Shown here one piece after another: positions 1-6,599 of a DNA stretch of 16,089 bases (the first letter of the stretch is position 1; every line of letters starts with the position of its first letter). The stretch spans positions 1 to 16,089 of the forward strand of contig JBGPYB010000109.1 of NCBI GenBank assembly GCA_041493035.1, given 5' to 3'. The notes under the pieces were generated by a model. It was not told the DNA's origin. It ran no database searches and saw nothing but the letters and a program-made list of their open reading frames with translations. Source of the DNA: JBGPYB01 sp041493035 (GTDB taxonomy: Bacteria > Acidobacteriota > Vicinamibacteria > Fen-336). A program made the position numbers and the translations under genes.

Positions 1-7
1 AAATGAG

Positions 8-35
8 CAAAGGGGCGCTGCGTCGCGCCCCTTTG
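8..35. terminator. Perfect 11-bp stem-loop, probable terminator of an upstream gene
   Basis: Positions 8-18 and 25-35 are exact reverse complements (CAAAGGGGCGC / GCGCCCCTTTG) around a 6-base loop. The stem is GC-rich at its inner end and A/T at its outer end. A TGA lies at 4-6 and could be the stop of a gene left of the window, so a terminator is the simplest reading. There is no long T-run after the stem: only the three T inside it on the plus strand, and a TTT at bases 3-1 on the minus strand. Termination efficiency and direction are therefore uncertain; it could act on both strands. Confidence 0.6.
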
Positions 36-123
36 AAACCCTGCGCGCAGCCCGTTGGTCGAACTCACGGTAAGGACTCCAGGCCCGAGCGCACGTTGAC
101 ATAGGAGAACTGGCTTCTAACCC

Positions 124-1392
124 ATGCCCTACGATCCACGGGATCCGACGTTCTACGACACGAAGGCGGTCGAGAAGGAACTGGCTCGCGTCACCGAGCT
201 GTGCGACGGATGCCGCCGGTGCTACCGCCTCTGCCCGTCGTTCGACTACATGCTCGACGATGCCGTCGACAAGAACGACGGGGACATCGCCAAGATCACG
301 AGTGCCGACTATCGGAAGATTGTCGATCTCTGCTGGCAGTGCAAGCTCTGCTTCAATCACTGTCCCTACACGCCCCCCCACAAGTGGGACATCGACTTTC
401 CCCGTCTGATGCTCCGCGCCAAGGCCGCTCGGGCCAGGGAGGAAGGCGTCACTCGGCAAGACGCGTGGCTCGGGAACGTGGACAGGGTTGGCGCCCTGGG
501 CTGCGCGACGGCGCCCATGAGCAACTGGGCCAACAACTTCGGACCCCATCGCGTTCTGCTGGAGGCCGTCGTCGGCGTCGACCGGACCCGGAACCTGCCG
601 AAGTTCCATCACAAGACGTTCGCCCGCTGGTTCCGCGAGCGAAAGGCCGCCAAGAGTGAGGGCGGCCGGACGATCGCCTTCTTCTATTCGTGCTCGGTCA
701 ACTACAACGAGCCTCAGGTCGGGCGCGATGCGATCTCGGTTCTCGAGAAGAACGATTGCAAAGTGACGTGTCCGGAGCAGGTGTGCTGCGGCATGCCGTA
801 TCTGGACGGCGGCGACATCGCAGGGGCGACGGAGAACGCGAGGAAGAACATCGCCGCGCTCCTTCCCCTGGCGGAAGCGGGCGCCGCCATCGTCGTCCCC
901 CAGCCCACGTGCTCTTACGTGCTGAAGAAGGAGTACACCATGCTGGTGCCTGGCGAGGCCGCGGAGAAGGTCGCCTCGCGGACCCAGGACCTCTTCGAGT
1001 ACCTCGCTGGACGGCAGAAGGAAGGCACGCTCCAGACCGACTTCCCCGGGAAGAAGCCGGGCAAGGTCGCTTATCAGGTGCCTTGCCACCTGCGCGCGCA
1101 GAACATGGGCTTCAAGACTCGAGACGTGTTGCAGCTCATTCCGGGGACCGAAGTCTCGGTCGTGGAAAAGTGCACCGCCATGGATGGCACATGGGGGATG
1201 AAGAAGGAGTACTACCCCATCAGCCTGGAGTACGCGCGGAAGGCGGTCAAGGAGATGGATGCGTCCTCTCCGGAGACCTATGCGACCGATTGCACCCTGT
1301 CGGCGCTGCAAATCGAGGCCGTGCGCGGCGAACGCCCGGCGCATCCGATCACGCTGCTCCGGGACGCGTACGGAATTCCCGCGGAGAGATGA
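124..1392 (+). CDS. Fe-S oxidoreductase, GlpC/HdrD-like, CCG domains
   Basis: A 422-residue cytoplasmic electron-transfer protein of the heterodisulfide-reductase-related / GlpC type. The N-terminus carries two [4Fe-4S] motifs: C27-C30-C33-C37 and C70-C73-C76-C80. Two cysteine-rich CCG-type domains follow. The first includes C190, C221-C222-G223 and C263. The second includes C321 (PCH), C350 and C390, but the usual CCG or C-x-G triplet reads KCT at 349-351, followed by a conserved-looking MDGTWG. The ATG is the only start, because an in-frame TAA lies just upstream; AGGAG at 103-107 sits 16 bases away, farther than usual. The gene overlaps DUF3501 by 4 bases. From memory, this pair often stands beside rubrerythrin in bacteria, suggesting a redox or peroxide-related role. 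The electron donor and acceptor cannot be told from sequence. The family is confident, the substrate unknown; a glpC or glcF name would be an over-call, since no matching dehydrogenase subunit is next to it. Confidence 0.88.
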   Translation: MPYDPRDPTFYDTKAVEKELARVTELCDGCRRCYRLCPSFDYMLDDAVDKNDGDIAKITSADYRKIVDLCWQCKLCFNHCPYTPPHKWDIDFPRLMLRAKAARAREEGVTRQDAWLGNVDRVGALGCATAPMSNWANNFGPHRVLLEAVVGVDRTRNLPKFHHKTFARWFRERKAAKSEGGRTIAFFYSCSVNYNEPQVGRDAISVLEKNDCKVTCPEQVCCGMPYLDGGDIAGATENARKNIAALLPLAEAGAAIVVPQPTCSYVLKKEYTMLVPGEAAEKVASRTQDLFEYLAGRQKEGTLQTDFPGKKPGKVAYQVPCHLRAQNMGFKTRDVLQLIPGTEVSVVEKCTAMDGTWGMKKEYYPISLEYARKAVKEMDASSPETYATDCTLSALQIEAVRGERPAHPITLLRDAYGIPAER

Positions 1393-2003
1393 TGGAGAAG
1401 GTCACGCTGTCCGAGGTCAGGAACCTCGTCGAGTACGAAAAAGTCCGCGAGCGGGTTCGGTCGAAGGTGATCGCCCTCAAGAAGAGTCGGCGGGTGTCGG
1501 TGGGAGACAACCTCACCTTCCTCTTCGAGAACCGCGAGACCGTCCTCTTCCAGATCCAGGAGATGGTCCGCACGGAGCGCATCGTCGACGACCTCAAGGT
1601 CCAGGAAGAGGTGGACGCCTACAACGCCCTCATCCCGGCCGCGGGCGAGCTGTCGGCCACGCTCTTCATCGAGATCCAGGACCTCCACCTGATGAACCAT
1701 GACCAGGTTCGCGAGGCCGTGAATCGCTTCCAGGGGATCGACCGGGAGGGCGTCTTTCTGGCCATCGGCGACCACGCCCGGATCCCTGCCCGCTTCGAGG
1801 AAGGGCACAGCAAGGAAGAGAAGATGGCGGCCGTTCACTACATCCGCTTCGTCGTTCCTCCGGAGGCCGCGGCGGTGCTCGCCGCTGGCGGCGCCGCCCT
1901 CCTGGTCGTCGATCACCCCCGTTACAAGGCCGAGAGGCTCCTGACCGAGCCGGTCCGAGCCGAGCTGCTCAAGGACCTCGAGATTCACCCCGCCACCGTT
2001 TGA
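1389..2003 (+). CDS. DUF3501 family protein
   Basis: A 204-residue soluble protein with no signal peptide or membrane segment. I recognise it as DUF3501 from its overall pattern: an N-terminal basic helix, an NRETVLFQIQEM segment around residues 45-56, and a C-terminal half with an IPARFEEGH-type stretch followed by AVHYIRF. The biochemical function is unknown. Two adjacent ATG codons (1389 and 1392) are possible starts. The first forms an ATGA overlap with the stop of the Fe-S gene, which implies translational coupling; a purine-rich GGAGAG lies immediately upstream. The tight pairing with the CCG-type Fe-S protein matches the neighbourhood I remember for this family (Fe-S protein, DUF3501, often rubrerythrin), so a shared redox role is a reasonable inference. 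No rubrerythrin gene is visible within the window. Confidence 0.82.
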   Translation: MMEKVTLSEVRNLVEYEKVRERVRSKVIALKKSRRVSVGDNLTFLFENRETVLFQIQEMVRTERIVDDLKVQEEVDAYNALIPAAGELSATLFIEIQDLHLMNHDQVREAVNRFQGIDREGVFLAIGDHARIPARFEEGHSKEEKMAAVHYIRFVVPPEAAAVLAAGGAALLVVDHPRYKAERLLTEPVRAELLKDLEIHPATV

Positions 2004-2020
2004 TCCGCCTCGCGGCGGAT
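2003..2020 (+). other. 7-bp hairpin between DUF3501 and mlaE
   Basis: ATCCGCC at 2003-2009 pairs perfectly with GGCGGAT at 2014-2020 around a TCGC loop, starting on the last base of the DUF3501 stop codon. No T-run follows. It could be a weak terminator, an RNA-processing or stability element, or an operator just upstream of the -10-like box for mlaE. Confidence 0.45.
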
Positions 2021-2027
2021 GCGCGGG

Positions 2028-2033
2028 TAGAAT
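2028..2033 (+). promoter_or_regulatory. Putative -10 box for the mlaEFD run (TAGAAT)
   Basis: TAGAAT ends 9 bases before the GTG start of mlaE, and no Shine-Dalgarno sequence lies between them. If it is a sigma-70-type -10 box, transcription would start within a few bases of the GTG, giving a leaderless or nearly leaderless mRNA. No -35 is found at 16-18 bases; the nearest resemblance (TTGATC at 2000-2005) is 22 bases away. Confidence 0.35.
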
Positions 2034-2042
2034 GACTCCCTG

Positions 2043-2855
2043 GTGTCCGCCGCGACTCAACTCTTTCTCGTCAGTCTGGGGCTGCGGTTTGCCGCCCGCC
2101 TGAAGGGGCAGGTTCTTCGCCTCCAGGAGTACGTGGTCCTCTCGGGGCAGGGCCTGGCGGCTCTCGTCACGCGCCCCCGCTACGGGAAGGAGATCCTGGC
2201 CCAGATGGACGCTCTCGGTGTCGGCTCCCTGTCCATCGTCGTCCTCACGGGGATGTTCACGGGCATGGTGCTGGCGCTTCAGTCGGCCGCCAGCCTCGAC
2301 GCCTTCGGCGCCCGGCCGTACGTCGGCCGTCTCGTCTGCGTCTCGATGGTCAGGGAGCTGGGCCCCGTCCTCACCGCCCTCATGGTCACGGGCCGGGTCT
2401 GTTCGGGGATGGCCGCCGAGCTCGGTTCCATGGTCGTGACCCAGCAAATTGACGCCCTGCGGGTTCTCGGGAGCGATCCCATCCGGAAGCTCGTGGCGCC
2501 GCGCATCGCCGCGGGGCTCGTCATGGTGCCGATCCTGACGATCATCTCCGACACCCTCGGGATCTTCGGCGCCGCCCTCATCGGCATTTTCAGCCTCAAG
2601 CTGTCCTGGCCCTACTACTGGCGGTCGGTGGGCAACGCCCTCGTCCTGAACGACCTCGTCATGGGCCTGACGAAGCCCGTGATCTTCGGCTTCATCCTCA
2701 CGTCCATCGGTTGCTACATGGGTCTCAGCACCCGCGGCGGCACACGTGGCGTCGGAGCATCAACGACCCAGTCCGTGGTCGCCGCCTCGGTCACGATCCT
2801 CGCGAGCGACTTCTTCATGACGAAGCTCCTGCTCCTGCTCTTCCCGGTGGTTTGA
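2043..2855 (+). CDS. mlaE: MlaE-family phospholipid ABC transporter permease
   Basis: A 270-residue inner-membrane permease, the normal length for MlaE/TGD1. It has several hydrophobic helices and the family core: RELGPVL (104-110), then AELGSM (125-130), then the coupling-helix-like segment ending in IDAL (136-139). The C-terminal DFFMTKLLLLLF also matches the family. It should pair as a dimer with the ATPase downstream and hold the MCE ring, moving phospholipids between the inner and outer membranes. The start is GTG; a nearby ATG at 2032 is out of frame. The stop TGA shares its A with the ATG of mlaF, so the two are translationally coupled. One oddity: the Glu normally seen in the T-E-Q motif before the coupling segment is Gln here (Q134, codon CAG). 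Confidence 0.92.
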   Translation: MSAATQLFLVSLGLRFAARLKGQVLRLQEYVVLSGQGLAALVTRPRYGKEILAQMDALGVGSLSIVVLTGMFTGMVLALQSAASLDAFGARPYVGRLVCVSMVRELGPVLTALMVTGRVCSGMAAELGSMVVTQQIDALRVLGSDPIRKLVAPRIAAGLVMVPILTIISDTLGIFGAALIGIFSLKLSWPYYWRSVGNALVLNDLVMGLTKPVIFGFILTSIGCYMGLSTRGGTRGVGASTTQSVVAASVTILASDFFMTKLLLLLFPVV

Positions 2856-3655
2856 TGGCCGACCTTGCGATCTCACTGCGCGACGTCCACCTCGCCTTCG
2901 ATCGGCCCGTCCTCCGCGGCGTCGCGTTTGACCTGCAGCCCGGCGGGACCAAGATCGTCCTCGGAGGATCGGGATCGGGGAAGACCACGATCCTGCGCCT
3001 CATCCTCGGGCTCCTGAAGCCCGACCAAGGATCGATCCAGGTGGACGGGACCGAGATTTCGCAACTGGGCGAGGACGCGCTTCGCGCCGTTCGCCTGAAG
3101 ATCGGGATGGTCTTCCAGGAGGGGGCGCTCTTCGACTCCCTGACCGTCGGGGAGAACGTCGGGTATCGCCTCGTGGAGGACGGCGTCTTGTCCGAGGAGG
3201 AGATCGAGACACGGGTGCGGGAGATGCTGGGATTCGTCGAGCTCAGTCCCTTCTACGGCCACATGCCCTCCGACCTGTCGGGAGGGCAAAGGCGTCGCGT
3301 CGCGGTGGCTCGCGCCCTGGCGGCCCGACCGGAGATCATGCTATACGACGAGCCGACAACGGGTCTCGATCCGATCACCGCCACGACCATCACCGACCTC
3401 ATCGTCAAGGTGCGGGACCTCGACGGCGTGACGTCGATCCTGGTCACCCACCAGCTCCGCGACGCCTTCAATATTGCCCGCACCTTCGTCCACAGGAACC
3501 CCGACGGCCAGTACGGCTTTCACACCGTCGACAATCTCGCGGTCCTGGCGGGAACCGAGTTCCTGATGCTGAGGGAGGGGGAGGTTCTTTTCGAAGGATC
3601 TCCCCACGCCTTGCAAACGAGCGAAGATGCCTATATTCGCGAGTTTCTGTCGTGA
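2855..3655 (+). CDS. mlaF: MlaF-like ABC transporter ATPase
   Basis: A 266-residue cytoplasmic ATP-binding subunit. All motifs are present: Walker A GGSGSGKT (37-44), Q-loop Q88, signature LSGGQ (141-145), Walker B IMLYDE (161-166), D-loop GLD (170-172) and switch His in VTHQ (197-200). The segment between Q-loop and signature has the FQEGALFDSLTVGENV form typical of MlaF/TGD3. It powers lipid transport through the MlaE permease. The ATG overlaps the mlaE stop by one base; mlaD starts 15 bases downstream. The C-terminal region (about 210-266) carries an extension with an FHTVDNL segment, possibly the MlaB- or ring-contacting tail, but this is inference. There is no mlaB (STAS protein) gene next to it. 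Confidence 0.93.
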   Translation: MADLAISLRDVHLAFDRPVLRGVAFDLQPGGTKIVLGGSGSGKTTILRLILGLLKPDQGSIQVDGTEISQLGEDALRAVRLKIGMVFQEGALFDSLTVGENVGYRLVEDGVLSEEEIETRVREMLGFVELSPFYGHMPSDLSGGQRRRVAVARALAARPEIMLYDEPTTGLDPITATTITDLIVKVRDLDGVTSILVTHQLRDAFNIARTFVHRNPDGQYGFHTVDNLAVLAGTEFLMLREGEVLFEGSPHALQTSEDAYIREFLS

Positions 3656-3670
3656 GCCGAAGGAGTAGCA

Positions 3671-4726
3671 ATGGCTGACAAATCGAGAGCCTTGACCTGG
3701 ACCGAGTTGCGCGTGGGCCTCGTCGTCATCGCGAGCCTCGTGATCCTGGGCTTCACCATTCTCTACATCGGGGGAGGAGGAGGGTCTCCCTTTGCCCGTC
3801 ACTACCTCGTGAAGGCCCTCATGTCCGACGTGAACGGCTTGAAGCCGGGAGCGCCGGTGCGCGTGGGAGGCGTCGAGGTCGGCTCGGTGACGTCCGTGGG
3901 CTTCGCCGGGGCATCGGCGCCGGGGCTCGTGGAAGTCGATATGCGCCTCGACCGCCACGTGAAGGGGCGAATCACCACCGACAGCCAGGCGACTCTCGGC
4001 TCGCTGGGACTTCTCGGAGAGAAGGCCGTCGACATCACCAGCTCCGCCGGAGGCACGCCAATCGAGGATGGTGGCCTCGTGCGTGCGGCGGCGGAGGATC
4101 CGTTCAAGGGGCTCCTCTCCGATGCGTCGGAGTCGACGGCGCACATTCGCCGGATCCTGGCGCGCATGGATGCGGGGGAGGGTTTCATCGGCAAGGCCCT
4201 CCGGGACGAGGAGCTGTACACCCGGATGGCCGACGTGAGCGCAGGCCTCCAGAACGTCACCCGCCGGCTCGAGTCGCAGGAAGGCCCGCTGGGCCGGATG
4301 ATCAACGACCGGGAGATGTCGGAGCGTCTAGCGGCTTCGGTCAAGGGGATCGATGCCGTCGTGGCCCGCGTCCAGGCCGGTGAAGGGGCCTTGGGCGCGC
4401 TCTCCAAAGACGAGTCCCTGGCGCGCGACCTCAAGACCGTCGCCTCCAACCTGAGCGACTTGACCGGTCGCATGGAGCGGGGCGAAGGGACTCTGGGCCG
4501 GCTCTTCCGGGACGACGCCCTCTTCCGGAAGATCGACGACGTTTCCACGAGGCTCGACGGTGTCCTGACGCGTCTCGAGACGGGGCAAGGGACGGCAGGT
4601 CGGCTCCTTCAGGACCCGGAGCTTTACGACAGCCTCTCCGCCACGCTGAAGGAGGCCCGCGGTTTGGTCGAGGATATCCGGAAAGATCCGCGTAAGTACT
4701 TGCGGGTGAAGGTGAGCCTGTTCTAA
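3671..4726 (+). CDS. mlaD: MlaD-type MCE protein with helical repeat tail
   Basis: A 351-residue periplasmic, inner-membrane-anchored substrate-binding subunit. A single membrane helix spans about residues 13-33, followed by a Gly-rich link. The MCE domain covers about 43-140 and includes the hallmark LKPGAPVRVGGVEVGSV (57-73). Residues from about 155 to 325 form five repeats exactly 34 residues apart (glycines at 171, 205, 239, 273 and 307), each an amphipathic helix followed by a G-x-L-G turn and a D..L segment. The C-terminus ends in KDPRKYL plus a short tail. E. coli MlaD is much shorter, so the repeats probably make an extended helical barrel or needle that lengthens the lipid tunnel. 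AAGGAG precedes the ATG at normal spacing. Family assignment is firm; the shape of the tail is inference. Confidence 0.93.
   Translation: MADKSRALTWTELRVGLVVIASLVILGFTILYIGGGGGSPFARHYLVKALMSDVNGLKPGAPVRVGGVEVGSVTSVGFAGASAPGLVEVDMRLDRHVKGRITTDSQATLGSLGLLGEKAVDITSSAGGTPIEDGGLVRAAAEDPFKGLLSDASESTAHIRRILARMDAGEGFIGKALRDEELYTRMADVSAGLQNVTRRLESQEGPLGRMINDREMSERLAASVKGIDAVVARVQAGEGALGALSKDESLARDLKTVASNLSDLTGRMERGEGTLGRLFRDDALFRKIDDVSTRLDGVLTRLETGQGTAGRLLQDPELYDSLSATLKEARGLVEDIRKDPRKYLRVKVSLF
4133..4649 (+). repeat. Five protein repeats of 34 residues (102 bp) in MlaD
   Basis: The G-x-[LAI]-G turn recurs at residues 171, 205, 239, 273 and 307, so codons begin at 4181, 4283, 4385, 4487 and 4589, each exactly 102 bases apart. 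The unit is roughly [18-residue polar helix]-G-[EQ]-G-x-[LIA]-G-x-[LMA]-x-x-[DN]-x-x-[LM]. Unit 2 has lost the first glycine (QEGPLG). The repeats are conserved at protein level but clearly diverged at DNA level, so they are old and not a recent tandem expansion. Confidence 0.85.
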
Positions 4727-4767
4727 GCTAGGGTTTGGCCGGTTTTCGTAGGATTCGGGAGGTTTTC

Positions 4768-5091
4768 ATGAGCGAAGAACGCGGTACAGGGGCGTCGGGC
4801 ATCATCTTGTCGTTCCTCATGGGAGGGCTCACGGGCGCGGCCCTGGCCATTCTGTTCGCACCGCGTTCCGGCAGGGAGACGCGCGACCTTCTCGGGGAGA
4901 AGTTCCGCGAGGGCGCCGACCGGACCCGGGATCTGCGCGAGCGGGCTACCGTCAAGGGCCGCGAGATCCTGGACGACGCTGCCGAATACGTCGACAAGCA
5001 GCGCGAGACCTTGGAGCGGAAGAAGGATCGGGTGGCGGCGGCCCTCGACGCGGGGCGGCAGGCCTACCGCGACGAGAAAGGGAAGATGTAG
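4768..5091 (+). CDS. YtxH-type small membrane protein
   Basis: A 107-residue protein with a Gly/Ala-rich membrane helix at about residues 10-31, ending in the characteristic LFAPRSGRETR (29-39), which is the YtxH/gas-vesicle-like signature. The rest is a long, highly charged amphipathic helix without further membrane segments. The ATG at 4768 is chosen because GGGAGG (4757-4762) stands 5 bases upstream; an in-frame TTG 33 bases earlier lacks such a site. YtxH proteins are linked to envelope stress in other bacteria, but their molecular role is unclear. Its position after mlaD, 41 bases on, and before another membrane coiled-coil gene suggests an envelope-associated function in the same transcript. 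Confidence 0.83.
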   Translation: MSEERGTGASGIILSFLMGGLTGAALAILFAPRSGRETRDLLGEKFREGADRTRDLRERATVKGREILDDAAEYVDKQRETLERKKDRVAAALDAGRQAYRDEKGKM

Positions 5092-5097
5092 CTTCCG

Positions 5098-5547
5098 ATG
5101 CAGACCTGGGGACTCGCCTTTCTCGGCATCATCGCCCTCGGCTCCGTCGTGCAGGCCGCGTTTCTCGTCGGCTTGGCGATGCAAGGGAGACGTGTGGCCC
5201 AGCGCCTGGATCAGCTCCAGGAACGCGTCGACAGGGAGATACGGCCGAGCCTCGAGAACCTCCAGCGCGTGACGCGGAATCTGGCCGACGTCTCGGACCT
5301 GGCGGTGCTTCAGGTGCGCCGCTTCGACGGTCTTCTCGCCGACACGGTCGAGAAGGTGGAAGAGACCACCACGCTGATGCGCAAGGTCATTCTGCGGCCC
5401 CTGGGGCCCCTGGTCGACATCGCGGCCTTCCTGAAAGGGATCCGTCGCGGTCTCGAGGTGTACCAGCAGCTCCGGGGCTTCGATCGCCACGAACGCGCCG
5501 GTGCCCGTCGCTACGACGACGCCGACGACGAGCATTTGTTTATCTAA
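5098..5547 (+). CDS. DUF948-like membrane-anchored coiled-coil protein
   Basis: A 149-residue protein with one N-terminal membrane helix (about 5-28) and a long amphipathic helical region (about 30-115) rich in V/L heptads and charged residues. This resembles DUF948-type proteins, which commonly accompany YtxH genes. The C-terminal 25 residues are charged (RRYDDADDEH) and probably disordered. The ATG lies 6 bases after the ytxH-like stop; there is no strong Shine-Dalgarno sequence, so translation is probably coupled. It is the last gene of the plus-strand run; the next gene is convergent. Function is unknown; a scaffold or accessory for the envelope or the lipid transporter is possible from context only. 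Confidence 0.68.
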   Translation: MQTWGLAFLGIIALGSVVQAAFLVGLAMQGRRVAQRLDQLQERVDREIRPSLENLQRVTRNLADVSDLAVLQVRRFDGLLADTVEKVEETTTLMRKVILRPLGPLVDIAAFLKGIRRGLEVYQQLRGFDRHERAGARRYDDADDEHLFI

Positions 5548-5627
5548 CGCGTCGCTGCGCTCCTGAACGCCGCGTCCTCGGAGGAGCTCCTTGAGTCCCC
5601 CAAGAGATGGCGACGCCTGTCGACGCT
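5548..5627. other. Convergent intergenic spacer
   Basis: An 80-base spacer between the ends of the DUF948-like gene and the M50 protease. It contains a 10-base palindrome AGGAGCTCCT inside a longer imperfect hairpin (about 5577-5594), and a distant 7-base inverted pair GCGTCGC/GCGACGC near its two ends. No T-run follows, so I cannot call an intrinsic terminator for either gene. Confidence 0.3.
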
Positions 5628-6341
5628 CTAGCCGGCGAGTCGCACTCCCGGCAGCCCCCGAAGCTGCTGGAAATTGTCGTAGGCAAAGGCGGCGCAGAAG
5701 ACGCCCGCCCATGGCATGCCTGTCCTGAGGGCCAGGAACGCGGCCGCTCCCGCTGCGGCGCAGGAGACGATCCGCGTCCAGTAACGCCCTCGCTCGGCCC
5801 CGAGCAGACGCCCGAGGATCGCGTCGAGCGCGCCTCCGCCGTCGAGAGGCAGAATCGGGAGGAGGTTGAATATCCCCCAGGCGAGCGTCACCCAGAGGAA
5901 GTCGCCGACGGCGAGGCGAGCCAGCGGGTTCTCCCGCGACAGGCCAACGACCTTGATGAGCCCGTAGAGCGCGCCTCCGAAAAAGAAACCGATCCCCGGA
6001 CCGGCGAGGCTCGTCGCCACACGGGCCGTCCAGGTCGGCGTTCCCGGCCAGCTCCAGCTCGTCAGCCCGCCGAACCCATGGATCTCGATCACGGGGTTGG
6101 CACCGTAGCCGCGTGCCGCCATGGCATGTCCCAGCTCGTGGAGCAGGATGGCCGCGAACACGACCAGGATCCAGACGAGGAGCTGCCCGGCGTTGCGGCG
6201 TGCTGCCCCGGACATCAGGGCGATCAGGAAGAAGGTGTACCGGACCCGAATCGCGTAGCCGAGAAGCCAGAAGAAAATGCCGTTCCGATTGACCACCGGA
6301 CGGCTGATCCAGGCCCGGTTGACGACGCGGGTATCGCTCAT
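5628..6341 (-). CDS. Site-2-type M50 family membrane metalloprotease
   Basis: A 237-residue polytopic membrane zinc protease. The zinc motif HELGH is at 68-72 inside a hydrophobic helix, with SLAGPGIGF (111-119) and the third-ligand motif NLLPILPLDGG (159-169, D167) downstream. There is no PDZ or CBS domain, so this is a minimal SpoIVFB/S2P-like form. It probably cleaves a transmembrane substrate, perhaps an anti-sigma factor; no candidate substrate is in the window. The ATG at 6341 is chosen because upstream in-frame sequence is Arg/Ser/Pro-rich and overlaps a better-looking coding frame. That ATG shares its A with the TGA of the 55-codon gene before it. The reading frame could be extended upstream by 34 codons, but the extension matches nothing expected in the family. 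Confidence 0.85.
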   Translation of the reverse strand: MSDTRVVNRAWISRPVVNRNGIFFWLLGYAIRVRYTFFLIALMSGAARRNAGQLLVWILVVFAAILLHELGHAMAARGYGANPVIEIHGFGGLTSWSWPGTPTWTARVATSLAGPGIGFFFGGALYGLIKVVGLSRENPLARLAVGDFLWVTLAWGIFNLLPILPLDGGGALDAILGRLLGAERGRYWTRIVSCAAAGAAAFLALRTGMPWAGVFCAAFAYDNFQQLRGLPGVRLAG

Positions 6342-6508
6342 CAGGGAGTTCGAGCGGCACGGGACTCGCGGATCAGGTCCCGATAGCCGAGAAGGCGAGT
6401 GCCGCGTCGAGACACGACGTCCTTCACGAGAGGGCTCGTCCACGCCGCGACGTTGCCAGCCCGGTCGGCCCCCACGAACCGGTACCCTTCGAGCTGAATC
6501 GCGCGCAT
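6341..6508 (-). CDS. Unrecognised small protein, 55 aa, coupled to M50 protease
   Basis: I do not recognise this gene. It encodes a 55-residue basic, soluble protein starting MRAIQLEGYRFVG and ending ESRAARTP, with no signal peptide or membrane helix. Support is indirect. About three quarters of its codons end in G or C by hand count, like its neighbours; its composition is protein-like, not the Arg/Ser/Pro mix of the alternative frames. Its TGA overlaps the M50 start codon by one base (TGATG), a normal operon arrangement. The open frame runs a further 17 codons upstream without a usual start, back to a TAG near 6562, so it could also be the 3' remnant of a longer, broken gene. No strong Shine-Dalgarno sequence precedes the ATG; a TAGCAT box lies at 6557-6562 on this strand. 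Confidence 0.45.
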   Translation of the reverse strand: MRAIQLEGYRFVGADRAGNVAAWTSPLVKDVVSRRGTRLLGYRDLIRESRAARTP

Positions 6509-6599
6509 TTCCGGAGTGTCGAGAGCCGCGTGATCGAGTGTGCCTCCGAACGAGCCATGCTACCAGGGGGGCAGCGCGCTGGAGCGCGCGCGGTCGCGA

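Noticed and set aside
96..101. Consensus-like TTGACA upstream of the first gene
   Set aside because: No -10 hexamer lies 16-18 bases downstream before the ATG; the nearest TTCTAA is 13 bases away, so I do not call a promoter.
1278..2447. Minus-strand open frame of 389 codons across the Fe-S, DUF3501 and mlaE genes
   Set aside because: It covers parts of three well-supported plus-strand genes and shows no domain.
4723..6360. Minus-strand open frame of 545 codons over the YtxH and DUF948-like genes and the M50 gene
   Set aside because: In the M50 part it is out of frame with HELGH, and elsewhere it is antisense to plausible genes.
6342..6443. 34-codon N-terminal extension of the M50 protease
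   Set aside because: The extension is Arg/Ser/Pro-rich and overlaps the more coding-like 55-codon frame; the ATG at 6341 couples with that frame's stop.
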